Below, piece after piece: positions 43,151 to 52,473 of a DNA stretch of 64,000 nucleotides. The position numbers were made by a program, and so were the translations under genes. How positions within the stretch are numbered: position 1 is the first letter of the stretch; each line of letters opens with the position of its first letter. The DNA lies in contig CALOFP010000002.1 of the NCBI GenBank assembly GCA_942492635.1, forward strand, positions 930,001 to 994,000, in the 5' to 3' direction. A model generated the notes under the pieces. The model did no database searches. It was not told the origin of the DNA and saw nothing but the letters and a program-made list of their open reading frames with translations. This DNA is from CALOFP01 sp942492635. Its GTDB lineage: Bacteria > UBP6 > UBA1177 > CALOFP01.

Positions 43151-44377
43151 ATGATTTCTCTCAGTGGATATTTTAATCAGCTTTTCGAATATCTGATCTT
43201 AAAAAATCTTTTCACCGTAATTCTGGTAATTCTCCCAATAATCTACTTTTTCATTGTCAAAATGCTTGCCGCACTGTCCGAAAAGGATTTGAAATGCAAT
43301 AACCTTCCCCAGATAAAAGACGAGGATGAAAAAATAGTATCTGAAATGAGTCCGGGAATGATGCGATATATCCTTAAAGGAAAATACGATTCCCGTTGTT
43401 TTACAGCTGATCTAATTCAACTGTATGAAATGGGGAAGCTAGATTTTAACTATAATCCGGAGTACGGCGGATTATCACCATATTTTAATGATGAAAATGA
43501 TCTTCCTTCAAATAATATAATCGCAGAAAAGTATACATACATAAACAGCGGTGCATCAACTAATGAGTGGTTGAATTACAAATCTTTATTTTTTTTCAGG
43601 TTGATCCATTCTTATTTCAAAGAATTGAAGAGGTACACTTCCTATTGGGTAGTTAGACTACCAGGTTTCAATAGAGGTTTTCTGATAGCTGCCTTATCAA
43701 TTATTGCATGTCTGTTCTCTTTTATTTATTTGGAGTTGCCTGAGGTAGTTGAACGTAGCGATGATCTTTCGAAATTGTGTATGATTGTTCTGATGCCGTT
43801 TTTATTTATCTTCTTTTTTTCCACTTATAATTTATCGAAGTTCTTTGTCGGTAGTACTTCTAACCTGATAAAAGGTCGGTTTTCTCGCAAATTATTGGCA
43901 ACGGATTTGATACTTTATTCTGTTTCGACTTATATTCTTTGCTGGGCTACATCCTTTAATGTTTATATACATTTTTCTTCCATTGCCTTCTGTGTTGTTT
44001 ACTTCAAACTCCAAAATAATCGGTTGATTTTGAAAAATAGAGGAAAAATGATAAGGGATCTGATTGCAGATAGATATGAATTTGAGAAGATCGATGATGT
44101 TGCCAGTGAAGCTCTGACTGGTTACACGGCAAGGCGTGTGGCTTTTGACCAGATTCAAACTCTGCTTGATCTGCCCGATGATTTAAAATCAAAAATATCT
44201 CTTTTAGACAGTAGTGATTTGAAGGACACTTTTGAGTTTTTAGGATTTGAAAGTACTCCGGAAGCTATTGTCGATGCAATTGATGACTGGGTTACCTCGC
44301 AGCGGAACATCAATATACTTCATTATATAAGAGATTATCTGATCAGAAGAGCCTCCAGGTATAGATTATTGGACTGA
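43151..44377 (+). CDS. Membrane protein, tandem paralogue 1 (DUF2207-like)
   Basis: 408 residues from ATG 43151 (AAGAGG upstream; the longer frame from 43100 has no site). One helix near 18-37 is followed by a conserved cytoplasmic-looking block EMSPGMMRYILKGKYD...FTADLIQLYEMGKLDF, two or three pairs of helices in the middle (about 180-300), and a soluble helical end. The EMSPGM...ADL pattern recalls the C-terminal half of DUF2207 membrane proteins, at low confidence. The next gene is its paralogue, with similarity along the full length, and the upstream region is duplicated too. Function unknown; AT-rich. Confidence 0.75.
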   Translation: MISLSGYFNQLFEYLILKNLFTVILVILPIIYFFIVKMLAALSEKDLKCNNLPQIKDEDEKIVSEMSPGMMRYILKGKYDSRCFTADLIQLYEMGKLDFNYNPEYGGLSPYFNDENDLPSNNIIAEKYTYINSGASTNEWLNYKSLFFFRLIHSYFKELKRYTSYWVVRLPGFNRGFLIAALSIIACLFSFIYLELPEVVERSDDLSKLCMIVLMPFLFIFFFSTYNLSKFFVGSTSNLIKGRFSRKLLATDLILYSVSTYILCWATSFNVYIHFSSIAFCVVYFKLQNNRLILKNRGKMIRDLIADRYEFEKIDDVASEALTGYTARRVAFDQIQTLLDLPDDLKSKISLLDSSDLKDTFEFLGFESTPEAIVDAIDDWVTSQRNINILHYIRDYLIRRASRYRLLD

Positions 44378-44438
44378 TTTTGTTTTGCCGAATTTTCGCA
44401 TTAAATTTTTCTCAATTCCAAATTGAGTTTCACGTGTT

Positions 44439-44466
44439 GTAGAGACGTTGCATGCAACGTCTCTAC
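44439..44466. repeat. 28-bp perfect palindrome, copy 3 (compensated variant)
   Basis: GTAGAGACGTTGCA and its complement. Relative to the other copies one central A-T pair is reversed on both arms, so the palindrome stays perfect. It lies between the two paralogues. Confidence 0.9.
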
Positions 44467-44589
44467 GGAAGTATTTCAGTTTCATGGAAAATATTGATGT
44501 AATGAAATAATTATCAATGATTCAAAGCAGGACGGGTTCCGAATTTGCATAATCCAAAACCTCAATATCATGCGACCGTTTCTATTAAA

Positions 44590-44618
44590 TTGAAAACATA
44601 TTCGATTTGTGATATTTC
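44590..44618 (+). promoter_or_regulatory. Candidate promoter of the second duplicated membrane gene
   Basis: TTGAAA (44590-44595), 17-nt spacer, TATTTC (44613-44618); equivalent to 43081-43109. Confidence 0.4.
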
Positions 44619-44658
44619 TATTTGGTAATTTGATATATTTAGAGTTAAAAGAGGTGTT

Positions 44659-45855
44659 ATGGATTCTTTGATCGATTCCTTGAACAGCATTTTTGAGTTT
44701 ATCTTTTTGAGAAACTTTTATACGGTTCTCCTCGTTCTGTTTCCTTTTCTCTACTATTACGCTGTGAAATTCTTTCTGGGTTTAATGAGGACTGATCCCG
44801 AGTCTGCGGCTCTTCCTAAGCTTGATCCGGAAGATGAAAAGATGCTGCCGGAAATGAGTCCAGGTATGTTACGATACATATTGAAAGGCAGATATGATCC
44901 CCTCTGTTTTGTGGCTGATCTGATTCAATTGTACGAGGCCGGACTGGTTAAATTCCATTTCAGATCCGCCGCAAACGGTTTTGTTCCATATTTTCCCGAA
45001 TCTGGAAATTTTCTTTCAGGAAATATACTTGAGGAAGTTTTCTGTGTAAAGAACCTTGAATCATACTCTACTAAACCCAACCAATACAATACCTTCTTCT
45101 TTTACAGATTAGTAAGCTCTTTTACTAAACTGTTGAAGAAGAAATCGGGTGATTACGTGTTGAGTACCGCTCCGCTCAGCAAGATATTTGTTTTACTGGG
45201 ACTTTTATTTATATCTTTAAAATATTTTTCTGTTTTCTTTGATTCAACGATGGGCGATGAATTACTTTTTGATGCTGTACACTCAGGTGACGGGATAGAA
45301 TTTTTGATGTTTAGCTTTTTTCTTGCGGCTTTACAATTACTCTTCTTTATCTTCAGCTACAATCTTTCAAAACTGATTATCTGTAATTCCTCGGTTAAAA
45401 GACGATATCGCTTAAAGCAGAGACCTTTCTGGAATAGAGTGATTCTTTTCTTCGGTACCGGACTTTTCATGTGGCTGCTCTCCGGATTCAATGTTGTTTT
45501 TCATTTTACAGCCCCCATTTTCTTTGCCGTTCTATTTAAACTTGAGAGTGAACTTTGTTTCAGGACCGACAGGGGAAAAGCTCTTTCCCGTTTGATATTG
45601 TCAAAATATGAAGACGAAGAGTGCGACACTGAGGACAAATCCAAAATATCGGAATATGTTGCCAGAAGGGTAGCTCTGGACCAGATGGATAAATTGAACA
45701 CTCTTCCCGGAGAGGTGAAAAAGGATCTGGAGCTGTTTACCAACCGTAAACTTTTCGGGATGGTTAAAAAACTGGGGTACGACAAAACTCCTGTCGGAGT
45801 CGTGAATGCCCTTGAAAATTGGGCGGATGTTTACAGCAGAATACGTTTGTCCTAG
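44659..45855 (+). CDS. Membrane protein, tandem paralogue 2 (DUF2207-like)
   Basis: 398 residues, same start context as its partner (AAAAGAGGTGTTATG). Same architecture: an N-terminal helix (about 20-40), EMSPGMLRYILKGRYD...ADLIQLYEAGLVKF, central helices (about 178-300) and a soluble end (YVARRVALDQMDKLNTLP, against YTARRVAFDQIQTLLDLP in paralogue 1). Roughly 40-45% identical by eye in the conserved block. The unit palindrome-promoter-gene has been duplicated in tandem, and then diverged substantially, so the duplication is not recent. Function unknown. Confidence 0.75.
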   Translation: MDSLIDSLNSIFEFIFLRNFYTVLLVLFPFLYYYAVKFFLGLMRTDPESAALPKLDPEDEKMLPEMSPGMLRYILKGRYDPLCFVADLIQLYEAGLVKFHFRSAANGFVPYFPESGNFLSGNILEEVFCVKNLESYSTKPNQYNTFFFYRLVSSFTKLLKKKSGDYVLSTAPLSKIFVLLGLLFISLKYFSVFFDSTMGDELLFDAVHSGDGIEFLMFSFFLAALQLLFFIFSYNLSKLIICNSSVKRRYRLKQRPFWNRVILFFGTGLFMWLLSGFNVVFHFTAPIFFAVLFKLESELCFRTDRGKALSRLILSKYEDEECDTEDKSKISEYVARRVALDQMDKLNTLPGEVKKDLELFTNRKLFGMVKKLGYDKTPVGVVNALENWADVYSRIRLS

Positions 45856-45938
45856 CAGGTTTCAAATCCGAATGTAGATACGTTGCCTGCATAGTACCCA
45901 AGGTGTAATGGCTGATTGGGCAGTAAATTTAAGGTGTT

Positions 45939-45966
45939 GTAGAGACGTAGCATGCTACGTCTCTAC
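45939..45966. repeat. 28-bp perfect palindrome, copy 4
   Basis: Identical to copies 1 and 2. It sits between the convergent ends of paralogue 2 and the hybrid histidine kinase, where it could terminate transcription from both sides. Confidence 0.9.
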
Positions 45967-46017
45967 GGGAAACTATCGAAATTTTATATGGACAGTCACT
46001 GTTAAATGAATCAATTA

Positions 46018-49000
46018 TCACGATTTCATTACCTGACTGACAACTGCGGCGAGTTTTCGAACGGTGTAAGGTTTCTGGATGAACTGTTTTACTCCTCTTG
46101 CGAGGATCTCTTCGATCTCCCTGTCTCTTCTGAATCCGGATCCCAGGATAACTTTCACATCCTCCTTCAATACCTTGATTTTCAGGTACGCTTCCCGCCC
46201 GGACATGCGTGGCATCACTAGATCCATAAGGATGAGATCAATTTCGGTCCTGTATTTTTCAAAGATTTCAACACCCTCAACTCCGTCCTGTGCAACGATG
46301 ACACGGTAGCCCAGTTCTTCAAGAATTGCCTTGGCTGTTTCGCGGATAATCTCCTCGTCGTCGACAACAAGGATGAGACCCTCGCCCATTTCCGGAGGTG
46401 CTACCTCCTCTTTCAGTTCTCTCTCAGGAGAACCCTCTAGAATCGGAAGATATATGTGGAAGCTTGTTCCCCTGCCCACTTCCGAATAAAAATCGATGAA
46501 ACCGTCATGACTGGTGATGATTGTGTAGACCATGCTGAGCCCCAGACCGGTTCCTTTCCCCTTTTTCTTTGTGGTAAAAAAAGGATCGAAAATTTTCTGC
46601 TTGATTTTCCGGTCTATTCCCACGCCCGTATCCTTTATGCTCAGGTTCCAGTAGGGTTTCTCAGAGGCGCTGGGGTGAATCGATATGAAGTGAGGATCGG
46701 CAAACAGCGATTCCAGTGATATGGAAAGAATTCCGCCGACCTTATCTTCGGGGCCGCGCATGGTTGTCATGGCGTGTGAGGCATTTACGCAGATGTTCAG
46801 GATTGCCTGCTCCAGCTGACCCGGATCACCGTTGACAAAAGCCGGAATTGAAGGATCCGGAAGTTCGAGCTTGATCGATTTGTGAAAACTGTTCCTGCAT
46901 ATTCCCATTACCGCTGAAATGATATCGTGAAGGTTAATTGCCCTGAAAGGGGTTTTTTCCTTTCGTGAAAGACTTAGAAGCTGCTGAACCATCTCCTTGG
47001 CCCGCTCTCCTGAACGTTCCATTGTTGAAAGGTACTTTTCCATCTCTTCTCGGGCAATTTCAACTCCCTGTGAGTTTCGGAACTTTATGAGGGAGAGTGT
47101 ACCGTTGATTCCGGCGAGCACATTGTTGAAATCGTGAGCTATCCCGCCGGCAAGTGTTCCCACCGTGTCCATTTTCTGCATCTGTCGGAGTTCATCTTCC
47201 TTCTTCTCTACATCCGTCATATCGTCCATCCGGAGTACAACGCCTTTCGATTCTTCGGTTCGTATGGGATAGAGAGTTACGTCTCGGAACTGGTCACCCT
47301 TTTTTCCGAATTTTTCTCTGTGAAGTATCCGCGGCGTTCCGGATTCAAGTACTGAGGAAATTGTTTCGCGGTAAGGATAAAAAATCGAACTCAGTTCATA
47401 GAGTTCCTTTCCCAGAGCCTCGCTTTCGTCCACCCCGGTAATCTCCTCGACAGCTCTGTTCCAGTGTGTCACTGTTCCCTTTGCATCAACACCGACAAGA
47501 ACGGAGGGCATGGAGTCGAAAATTGCATTAAGGTAGTCCCTTGTCTCGGTAAGTTCGCCGGTCTGTTTTGCCACCCGTCTTCTGAGCATCCGGTTCCAGC
47601 TTAGAATTGAGACGAAGAGAAGCAGCAGTGCAACAGCCAGCATCACAAGCGGAAACAGCAACGGTTTCAGTGAAATGTCGTACCTCTTCTGCGCCTTGAC
47701 CCAGAAGGAATTAATGGCCTCTTTTTCTCCAGGTGAAAGGTTGTTCAGAATTTCGTCTATTGCTTTTATCAGCCAGCTGTACTCCTTTCTCGAGAATATG
47801 TGGAGCGTGTATTTTTCATCGATTTTCGAAGCCAGCTTGAGCATGGGGAGCCCCTCCTTTTCGATAAGCTGGAGGGCTATGGGAATTTCGATGATTGAAG
47901 CGTCGGCATGGAGAAATGAGAGGCTCTGGAGGCTTTGCAGCCTGGATTCAGCCGGGGTGAAGATTTCTCCGTATCGACCTGTTAAAGCGGGCAGTAGAGG
48001 ATGTTTGTGGTATATGAGTATTCTTTTTCCTTTCAGTTGTTCCAATGTATACGAACGGCTTTTCTCCCTCATTACGATTCCGCTTTGAACTGTAAAGTAG
48101 GGGAGACTCTTGATAAAATCGTTTGAATCCAAGGAGTTCTCCGGCAGTGAAAGAGCCAGATCAATTTCTCGCAGTTGAAGTGCCTTTTTTAACTCTTTCG
48201 GTGAAGAGTAAAAAAGAACCTTAGTCCTGCGCCTCGTTTTCTCTGCTATAACTCTGAGATATCCGCTTGAGATACCGATGTGGTTTCCCTCGCTGTCCAT
48301 TCCGTCGACAGGAAGAAAGGAGCGAAGTGCACCAACGGTGATCGGCGGTTTTTCAACTTCGGAAGAGATGTCTCCCGTCGTTTTTTCCTCTTCATGTATC
48401 CTGTCTACAAGAGAGTGGAGAAGAAGGATTGAGGCAACGAAAAAGATTAGAATACCGGCAGGATAGACCAGCGGGATTCTGTACCTGCGCGTAACTAATA
48501 TTAAAAGCAGTGTAAAAGGGAGAAGAAGTGTAAATATAAACCATCCGGCAATCGGGATTTCCTCCTCCGGATAGGCAAATTTTATCCACTTTCTTCGAAT
48601 TTGTTCCCTCTCTTCAATCGAAATAAGATCAAGTCCTTTTTGAAGTATTGAATTGAGAATTGGGAGATCCTTGCGTGAGCCTATAGATATGGAGTATGTG
48701 TAATCGGTAGAACCGGCAACTGTAAGGTTGCTGTATCGCTCCTTTTCGATGTAGTAGGAGGCGGTAGCGAGATTCACAGCCATCGCCTCTATTTTGCCGC
48801 GTGCAACCAGCCCCAGCCCGGTGGCTACATCGGAAACGGGAACGATATTCAGATGAGAGTAGTTGTTTATCAGGTGGTGGTGTATACCGTACCCGGCTGT
48901 GACAGCAAGTGATCTCTTTCCGATATTATCCAGGGAAATCTTTTCGCCTGTTATTTTGCGGGTTATTATCACCACCTTGACGACGTTGAAGGGGGTGGTG

Positions 49001-49368
49001 AAGGTGAGGAACTTTTCCCTTTGAGGCGATCGCGACACTCCCGGAAGTATTTCAGCCTCACCCGTTTTTACCATATCCTGAAGCTCTTCCCATGTCTGGG
49101 CCCTGATTATCCTGTAGGAAAATTTGAGCTTTTTTGCGATGAGGTTGATCGTGTCGGCCGTTATTCCCTGAAATTTTCCTTCTTCATCGATATATTCGTA
49201 AGGCGGCCATGCTGGATCGGGTGCCACCCTGATTTTTCCCGAGTTTTCGTTGAGCCACCTCCTCTCTTCGATGGTCAGATGATCAGGAATCTCTTTCTCA
49301 CAGGAGAACAGAAAAATTGCGGTGGTGATTGTGAGAAGAATCAGCTTCAGAAGGTTTCTTACGATCAT
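46018..49368 (-). CDS. Hybrid histidine kinase with two solute-binding-like sensor domains
   Basis: 1116 residues from ATG 49368; longer frames run into the divergent gene's leader. The order is: lipobox-like start (IFLFSC, Cys23), an SBP_bac_3-type domain (about 45-265, WPPYEYIDEEGKFQGI), membrane helices (about 275-340), a second SBP_bac_3-like domain (about 345-575), a helix (about 595), and PAS (about 640-750). The kinase part follows: HisKA with GGIAHDFNN (phospho-His near 770), HATPase with the KGKGTGLGLS box, and a C-terminal receiver (VVDDEE, DLVMP with the phospho-Asp, K in IQKPY). It probably senses amino-acid-like ligands as in the BvgS/EvgS group. It has no output regulator nearby, so phosphotransfer to a distant protein is expected. 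Confidence 0.9.
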   Translation of the reverse strand: MIVRNLLKLILLTITTAIFLFSCEKEIPDHLTIEERRWLNENSGKIRVAPDPAWPPYEYIDEEGKFQGITADTINLIAKKLKFSYRIIRAQTWEELQDMVKTGEAEILPGVSRSPQREKFLTFTTPFNVVKVVIITRKITGEKISLDNIGKRSLAVTAGYGIHHHLINNYSHLNIVPVSDVATGLGLVARGKIEAMAVNLATASYYIEKERYSNLTVAGSTDYTYSISIGSRKDLPILNSILQKGLDLISIEEREQIRRKWIKFAYPEEEIPIAGWFIFTLLLPFTLLLILVTRRYRIPLVYPAGILIFFVASILLLHSLVDRIHEEEKTTGDISSEVEKPPITVGALRSFLPVDGMDSEGNHIGISSGYLRVIAEKTRRRTKVLFYSSPKELKKALQLREIDLALSLPENSLDSNDFIKSLPYFTVQSGIVMREKSRSYTLEQLKGKRILIYHKHPLLPALTGRYGEIFTPAESRLQSLQSLSFLHADASIIEIPIALQLIEKEGLPMLKLASKIDEKYTLHIFSRKEYSWLIKAIDEILNNLSPGEKEAINSFWVKAQKRYDISLKPLLFPLVMLAVALLLLFVSILSWNRMLRRRVAKQTGELTETRDYLNAIFDSMPSVLVGVDAKGTVTHWNRAVEEITGVDESEALGKELYELSSIFYPYRETISSVLESGTPRILHREKFGKKGDQFRDVTLYPIRTEESKGVVLRMDDMTDVEKKEDELRQMQKMDTVGTLAGGIAHDFNNVLAGINGTLSLIKFRNSQGVEIAREEMEKYLSTMERSGERAKEMVQQLLSLSRKEKTPFRAINLHDIISAVMGICRNSFHKSIKLELPDPSIPAFVNGDPGQLEQAILNICVNASHAMTTMRGPEDKVGGILSISLESLFADPHFISIHPSASEKPYWNLSIKDTGVGIDRKIKQKIFDPFFTTKKKGKGTGLGLSMVYTIITSHDGFIDFYSEVGRGTSFHIYLPILEGSPERELKEEVAPPEMGEGLILVVDDEEIIRETAKAILEELGYRVIVAQDGVEGVEIFEKYRTEIDLILMDLVMPRMSGREAYLKIKVLKEDVKVILGSGFRRDREIEEILARGVKQFIQKPYTVRKLAAVVSQVMKS

Positions 49369-49467
49369 GATCTTTTTGTCCCGGCATACAAAGTGTATAC
49401 TTATATTGTAAACAACATGTATTGTATAGACAAACTGTTTCTCAGGTCTCTGAAAGGGAGAACTCTG

Positions 49468-49806
49468 ATGTATCTTGCGCTGGTTACATTTGAGGCAATA
49501 ATACACGAATCCTCTTCACTCAAGGTGAAGCGTATGGCGGTGAGAGGGCTCTGTGACCGATTCTTTGCAAAATTCAGAGTCCCCGTTAGAGAGGTTGCCT
49601 TTCAGGATAAGTGGAATAGGGCCGGTCTGGCATTTGCCATTGTGGTTGGGGAGAGGAAAAATCTGGAAAAAACTATTTCCGGGATGGAGAGTTTCCTGTT
49701 CGAATACAACGATGTTGAAGTGATGAATGTTGTTAAGAGTATAGAAAAGAGGGGTTTCGAGGATATTCCGAGTCGTTTCGGTGGTTTTAACGGTCATGAG
49801 CATTAA
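49468..49806 (+). CDS. DUF503 family protein (YlxP-like)
   Basis: 112 residues from ATG 49468 (AAGGGAG upstream). Matches the small DUF503/YlxP family: SSSLKVKRMAVRGLCDRFFAKFRVPVREV is a typical pattern near the N-terminus, followed by the beta-strand/helix repeat of the fold. Family members often sit beside infB/rbfA and are thought to bind RNA; here the neighbour is tex. It is divergent from the hybrid kinase across about 100 bases that must hold both promoters. A longer in-frame start at 49021 overlaps the kinase coding region and is rejected. Confidence 0.85.
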   Translation: MYLALVTFEAIIHESSSLKVKRMAVRGLCDRFFAKFRVPVREVAFQDKWNRAGLAFAIVVGERKNLEKTISGMESFLFEYNDVEVMNVVKSIEKRGFEDIPSRFGGFNGHEH

Positions 49807-49952
49807 CATTTTCGTTATATTTCTTTTACAACGTCGTTGTAGCGATAGACGCCTTATTCGGTAAAATCGTACAAAATGGAGCGATGCCTGCCTCAAATTT
49901 GCCAAAGACCTGATGCGGTGCTATTCTATGACGATTTTTTTAGGAGGGTTGT

Positions 49953-52055
49953 ATGAAAAGTGTAGTGGAAAGAGTTGCTGAATCTCTCGATCTTACGTTG
50001 TGGAAGGTGGAGGCTGTCGTATCACTTTCTGAAGAGGGATGCACCGTTCCCTTTATTGCAAGGTACAGAAAGGAGAAAACCGGAAACCTCGACGAGGTTC
50101 AGATAAGTTCCGTCCTCGATGAAATAAAGTCACTTGAGGAACTGGAGAAAAGAAGAAGTTATGTTCTTGACTTTCTAAGGAGCGAGGAAAAGCTCGAAAG
50201 TTCTCTTGAAAAGAGGATTTTGGAGGCTTCGACCCTTGAGCAGATTGAGGATCTCTATCTTCCCTTCAAGCCAAGAAGAAAAACAAAGGCCGACCGGGCA
50301 GTTGAGCTGGGACTTGGACCTCTCGCTGATTCAATTGTTAAACGAAATCTTTTAAGGGAGGCTGCAGTTCGTGAGGCTGCCGGATATAAGTCTACAGACC
50401 TTCCAACAGCCGAAGATGCCTTGGAAGGGGCTCTTGATATTGTTGTCCAGGCTATTTCCGACAATGCGGATGTCCGTTCATACGTTCGAGAACGGTTGTC
50501 AAAGGGAAATGTCGAAAGCGGCGTGAAACGGGGAAAGAAGGAGGAGGGGGAAACATACCGTGATTACTTTGAGTACAGCGAAAGGGTGGAGAGAGTAAAG
50601 CCCCACCGCGTGATGGCTGTTCTTCGGGGTGAAAAGGAAGGAATTCTCAACCTCAAGGTCGAACCCTTTCCTGAGGCGGATCGTGTGGCCGAGAGAATTA
50701 TGTATCTTCATTTTAACCGCCCGGGAGAGCTTTTCAGATGGTGTGCCGCGGAATCCTTTTCCCGACATCTTCACCAGACGATCGGCAGGGAGGTGCTTCG
50801 GGAGCTGGGACGAACGGCTGAAGAGAACAGCGTTGAGATTTTCCGTAAAAACCTTGAGAAAATTCTGCTTGCCGCCCCATTCGGAGAGAAACCCGTGATC
50901 GGAATCGATCCAGGGATCAGGACGGGCTGCAAGGCCGTTGTTCTCGACAGGGGAGGAAAACTTCTTGAGAACAGAACTCTCTTTCTCAACCGAAAAGAAA
51001 GCGATGCGGACATACTTCTTTCCTGGGCTGAAAAGTACGGAGTAAAGGGTGTTGCCGTAGGCGACGGTACATTCGGTCGTGAGGCCGAAAGGATAATCCG
51101 TAAAAGATTTGAGGGGGGTGACGTCGTCGTTACTCTTGTCGATGAGGACGGGGCGAGCATTTACTCAGCAAGTGAAACCGCCCGGGAAGAGTTTCCGGAT
51201 CTCGATCTAACCGTCAGAGGTTCTATTTCCATCGGTCGAAGATTTCAGGATCCCATGGCTGAACTTGTAAAGATAGAACCTAAATCGCTGGGCGTGGGAC
51301 AGTATCAGCACGACATAACTCCCAAACTTCTTCAGGAGAAACTTTCCAATACGGTGGAGTGGGCGGTTAACCGTGTGGGAATCAATATCAATACTGCGAG
51401 TTACCACCTTCTATCTTATATCTCAGGTCTCGACAGGAAAAAGGCGAAGGCGATTGTGGAAAGAAGAAGTTCGGATGGACCCTTCAAGTCGAGAGATGAA
51501 CTGAAAAAGGTGAAGGGGATCGGTGCGAAGGCGTTTCAGCAGTGTGCCGGTTTTCTCATGGTAAAGGATGGTGAAAACATTCTGGATTCAACAGGGGTTC
51601 ATCCCGAATCTTACGATTGGGTAAGGAAGATAGCCGATTTTACAGGATGTTCTGTTGAGAAAATCGTAAGGGATCCGAAATGTCTCAATCGACGGAAGAT
51701 AGAGGTTGATATGAATGTTCCCGAGCTGAATTCCATTCTAGAGGAGCTGGAAAGACGGGGTCTGGATATTCGTGAGGAGTTTAAAACAGTCTCTTTCAGG
51801 GAGGATATCGAGACGATGGAGGATCTTACCGAAGAGATGGTCCTCAACGGTGTTGTCGACAACGTCGTAGCGTTCGGAGCCTTTGTGGACATCGGAATCA
51901 AGGAGAAGGGACTTGTGCACGTATCCGAGATATCGGATACTTTTGTTGACGATCCCAACTCTGTTTTGCATGTGGGACAGAAAGTTCGGGTTAAGGTCAT
52001 CGGGCTGGATTCGGGAAGAAGAAGGATTTCTCTCTCGATTAAAAAGGCTGATTGA
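49953..52055 (+). CDS. tex: Tex-type RNA-binding transcription accessory protein
   Basis: 700 residues. The order is: N-terminal helical Tex domain (EEGCTVPFIARYRKEKTG), a YqgF/RNase H-like domain (VIGIDPGIRTGCKAVVLD near 320), helix-hairpin-helix motifs (NINTASYHLLSYISGL and KVKGIGAKAFQQCAGF near 490-535), and a C-terminal S1 RNA-binding domain (NVVAFGAFVDIGIKEKGLVH near 635). Slightly shorter than E. coli-type Tex but all domains are present. The family binds RNA/ssDNA and associates with transcription. Start firm (AGGAGG six bases before ATG). A perfect short palindrome TACAACGTCGTTGTA (49827-49841) lies upstream. Confidence 0.95.
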   Translation: MKSVVERVAESLDLTLWKVEAVVSLSEEGCTVPFIARYRKEKTGNLDEVQISSVLDEIKSLEELEKRRSYVLDFLRSEEKLESSLEKRILEASTLEQIEDLYLPFKPRRKTKADRAVELGLGPLADSIVKRNLLREAAVREAAGYKSTDLPTAEDALEGALDIVVQAISDNADVRSYVRERLSKGNVESGVKRGKKEEGETYRDYFEYSERVERVKPHRVMAVLRGEKEGILNLKVEPFPEADRVAERIMYLHFNRPGELFRWCAAESFSRHLHQTIGREVLRELGRTAEENSVEIFRKNLEKILLAAPFGEKPVIGIDPGIRTGCKAVVLDRGGKLLENRTLFLNRKESDADILLSWAEKYGVKGVAVGDGTFGREAERIIRKRFEGGDVVVTLVDEDGASIYSASETAREEFPDLDLTVRGSISIGRRFQDPMAELVKIEPKSLGVGQYQHDITPKLLQEKLSNTVEWAVNRVGININTASYHLLSYISGLDRKKAKAIVERRSSDGPFKSRDELKKVKGIGAKAFQQCAGFLMVKDGENILDSTGVHPESYDWVRKIADFTGCSVEKIVRDPKCLNRRKIEVDMNVPELNSILEELERRGLDIREEFKTVSFREDIETMEDLTEEMVLNGVVDNVVAFGAFVDIGIKEKGLVHVSEISDTFVDDPNSVLHVGQKVRVKVIGLDSGRRRISLSIKKAD

Positions 52056-52283
52056 TGATTATAAAAATATTATTGCTTGCTATGGAACACCATTCTGATC
52101 ATACTTTTGTTTGAAATTCACAGTAAATTGAGAACAATTTTTTGTGCGATCCTCTCATTTCTCACAGGATTGGAACTTGGACAGTAAAGTTGAAGATTGT
52201 GGTATTAAAATTTAAATCTTTAATAGTAAGATTTTTAAAATTATGTTATAAACTATTGTTGGTGTGATTAAAAGAGGTTGGTT

Positions 52284-52469
52284 TTGGCCAGGAAATTATG
52301 CAAATCAAGACACGATAAAATGATAGCCGGCTGTCTCGCCGGAATCGCCGAATATTTCGGCTGGGATCCCACTGTTGTCAGAATAGTGTTTGTAATATTT
52401 ACGATTTTCGGAGCCCTTCTGGCAGGAGTTGTCATTTACCTTGTACTCTATCTCCTGATGCCGGAGTGA
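52284..52469 (+). CDS. PspC-domain small membrane protein
   Basis: 61 residues from a TTG at 52284, favoured over TTG 52278 because AGAGG (52273-52277) is then correctly spaced. It is a typical PspC domain: basic start (ARKLCKSRHDK), AGCLAGIAEYFGWDPTVVRI, then one long hydrophobic helix and YLLMPE. PspC proteins respond to envelope stress through the phage-shock pathway; stand-alone short forms are common and their role is unclear. No pspA/B nearby. It is four bases before the GGDEF-EAL gene and probably cotranscribed. Confidence 0.9.
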   Translation: MARKLCKSRHDKMIAGCLAGIAEYFGWDPTVVRIVFVIFTIFGALLAGVVIYLVLYLLMPE

Positions 52470-52473
52470 TGGA

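Noticed and set aside
49021..49467. Upstream extension of the DUF503 gene
   Set aside because: It overlaps the hybrid kinase coding sequence on the other strand; the family begins at ATG 49468.
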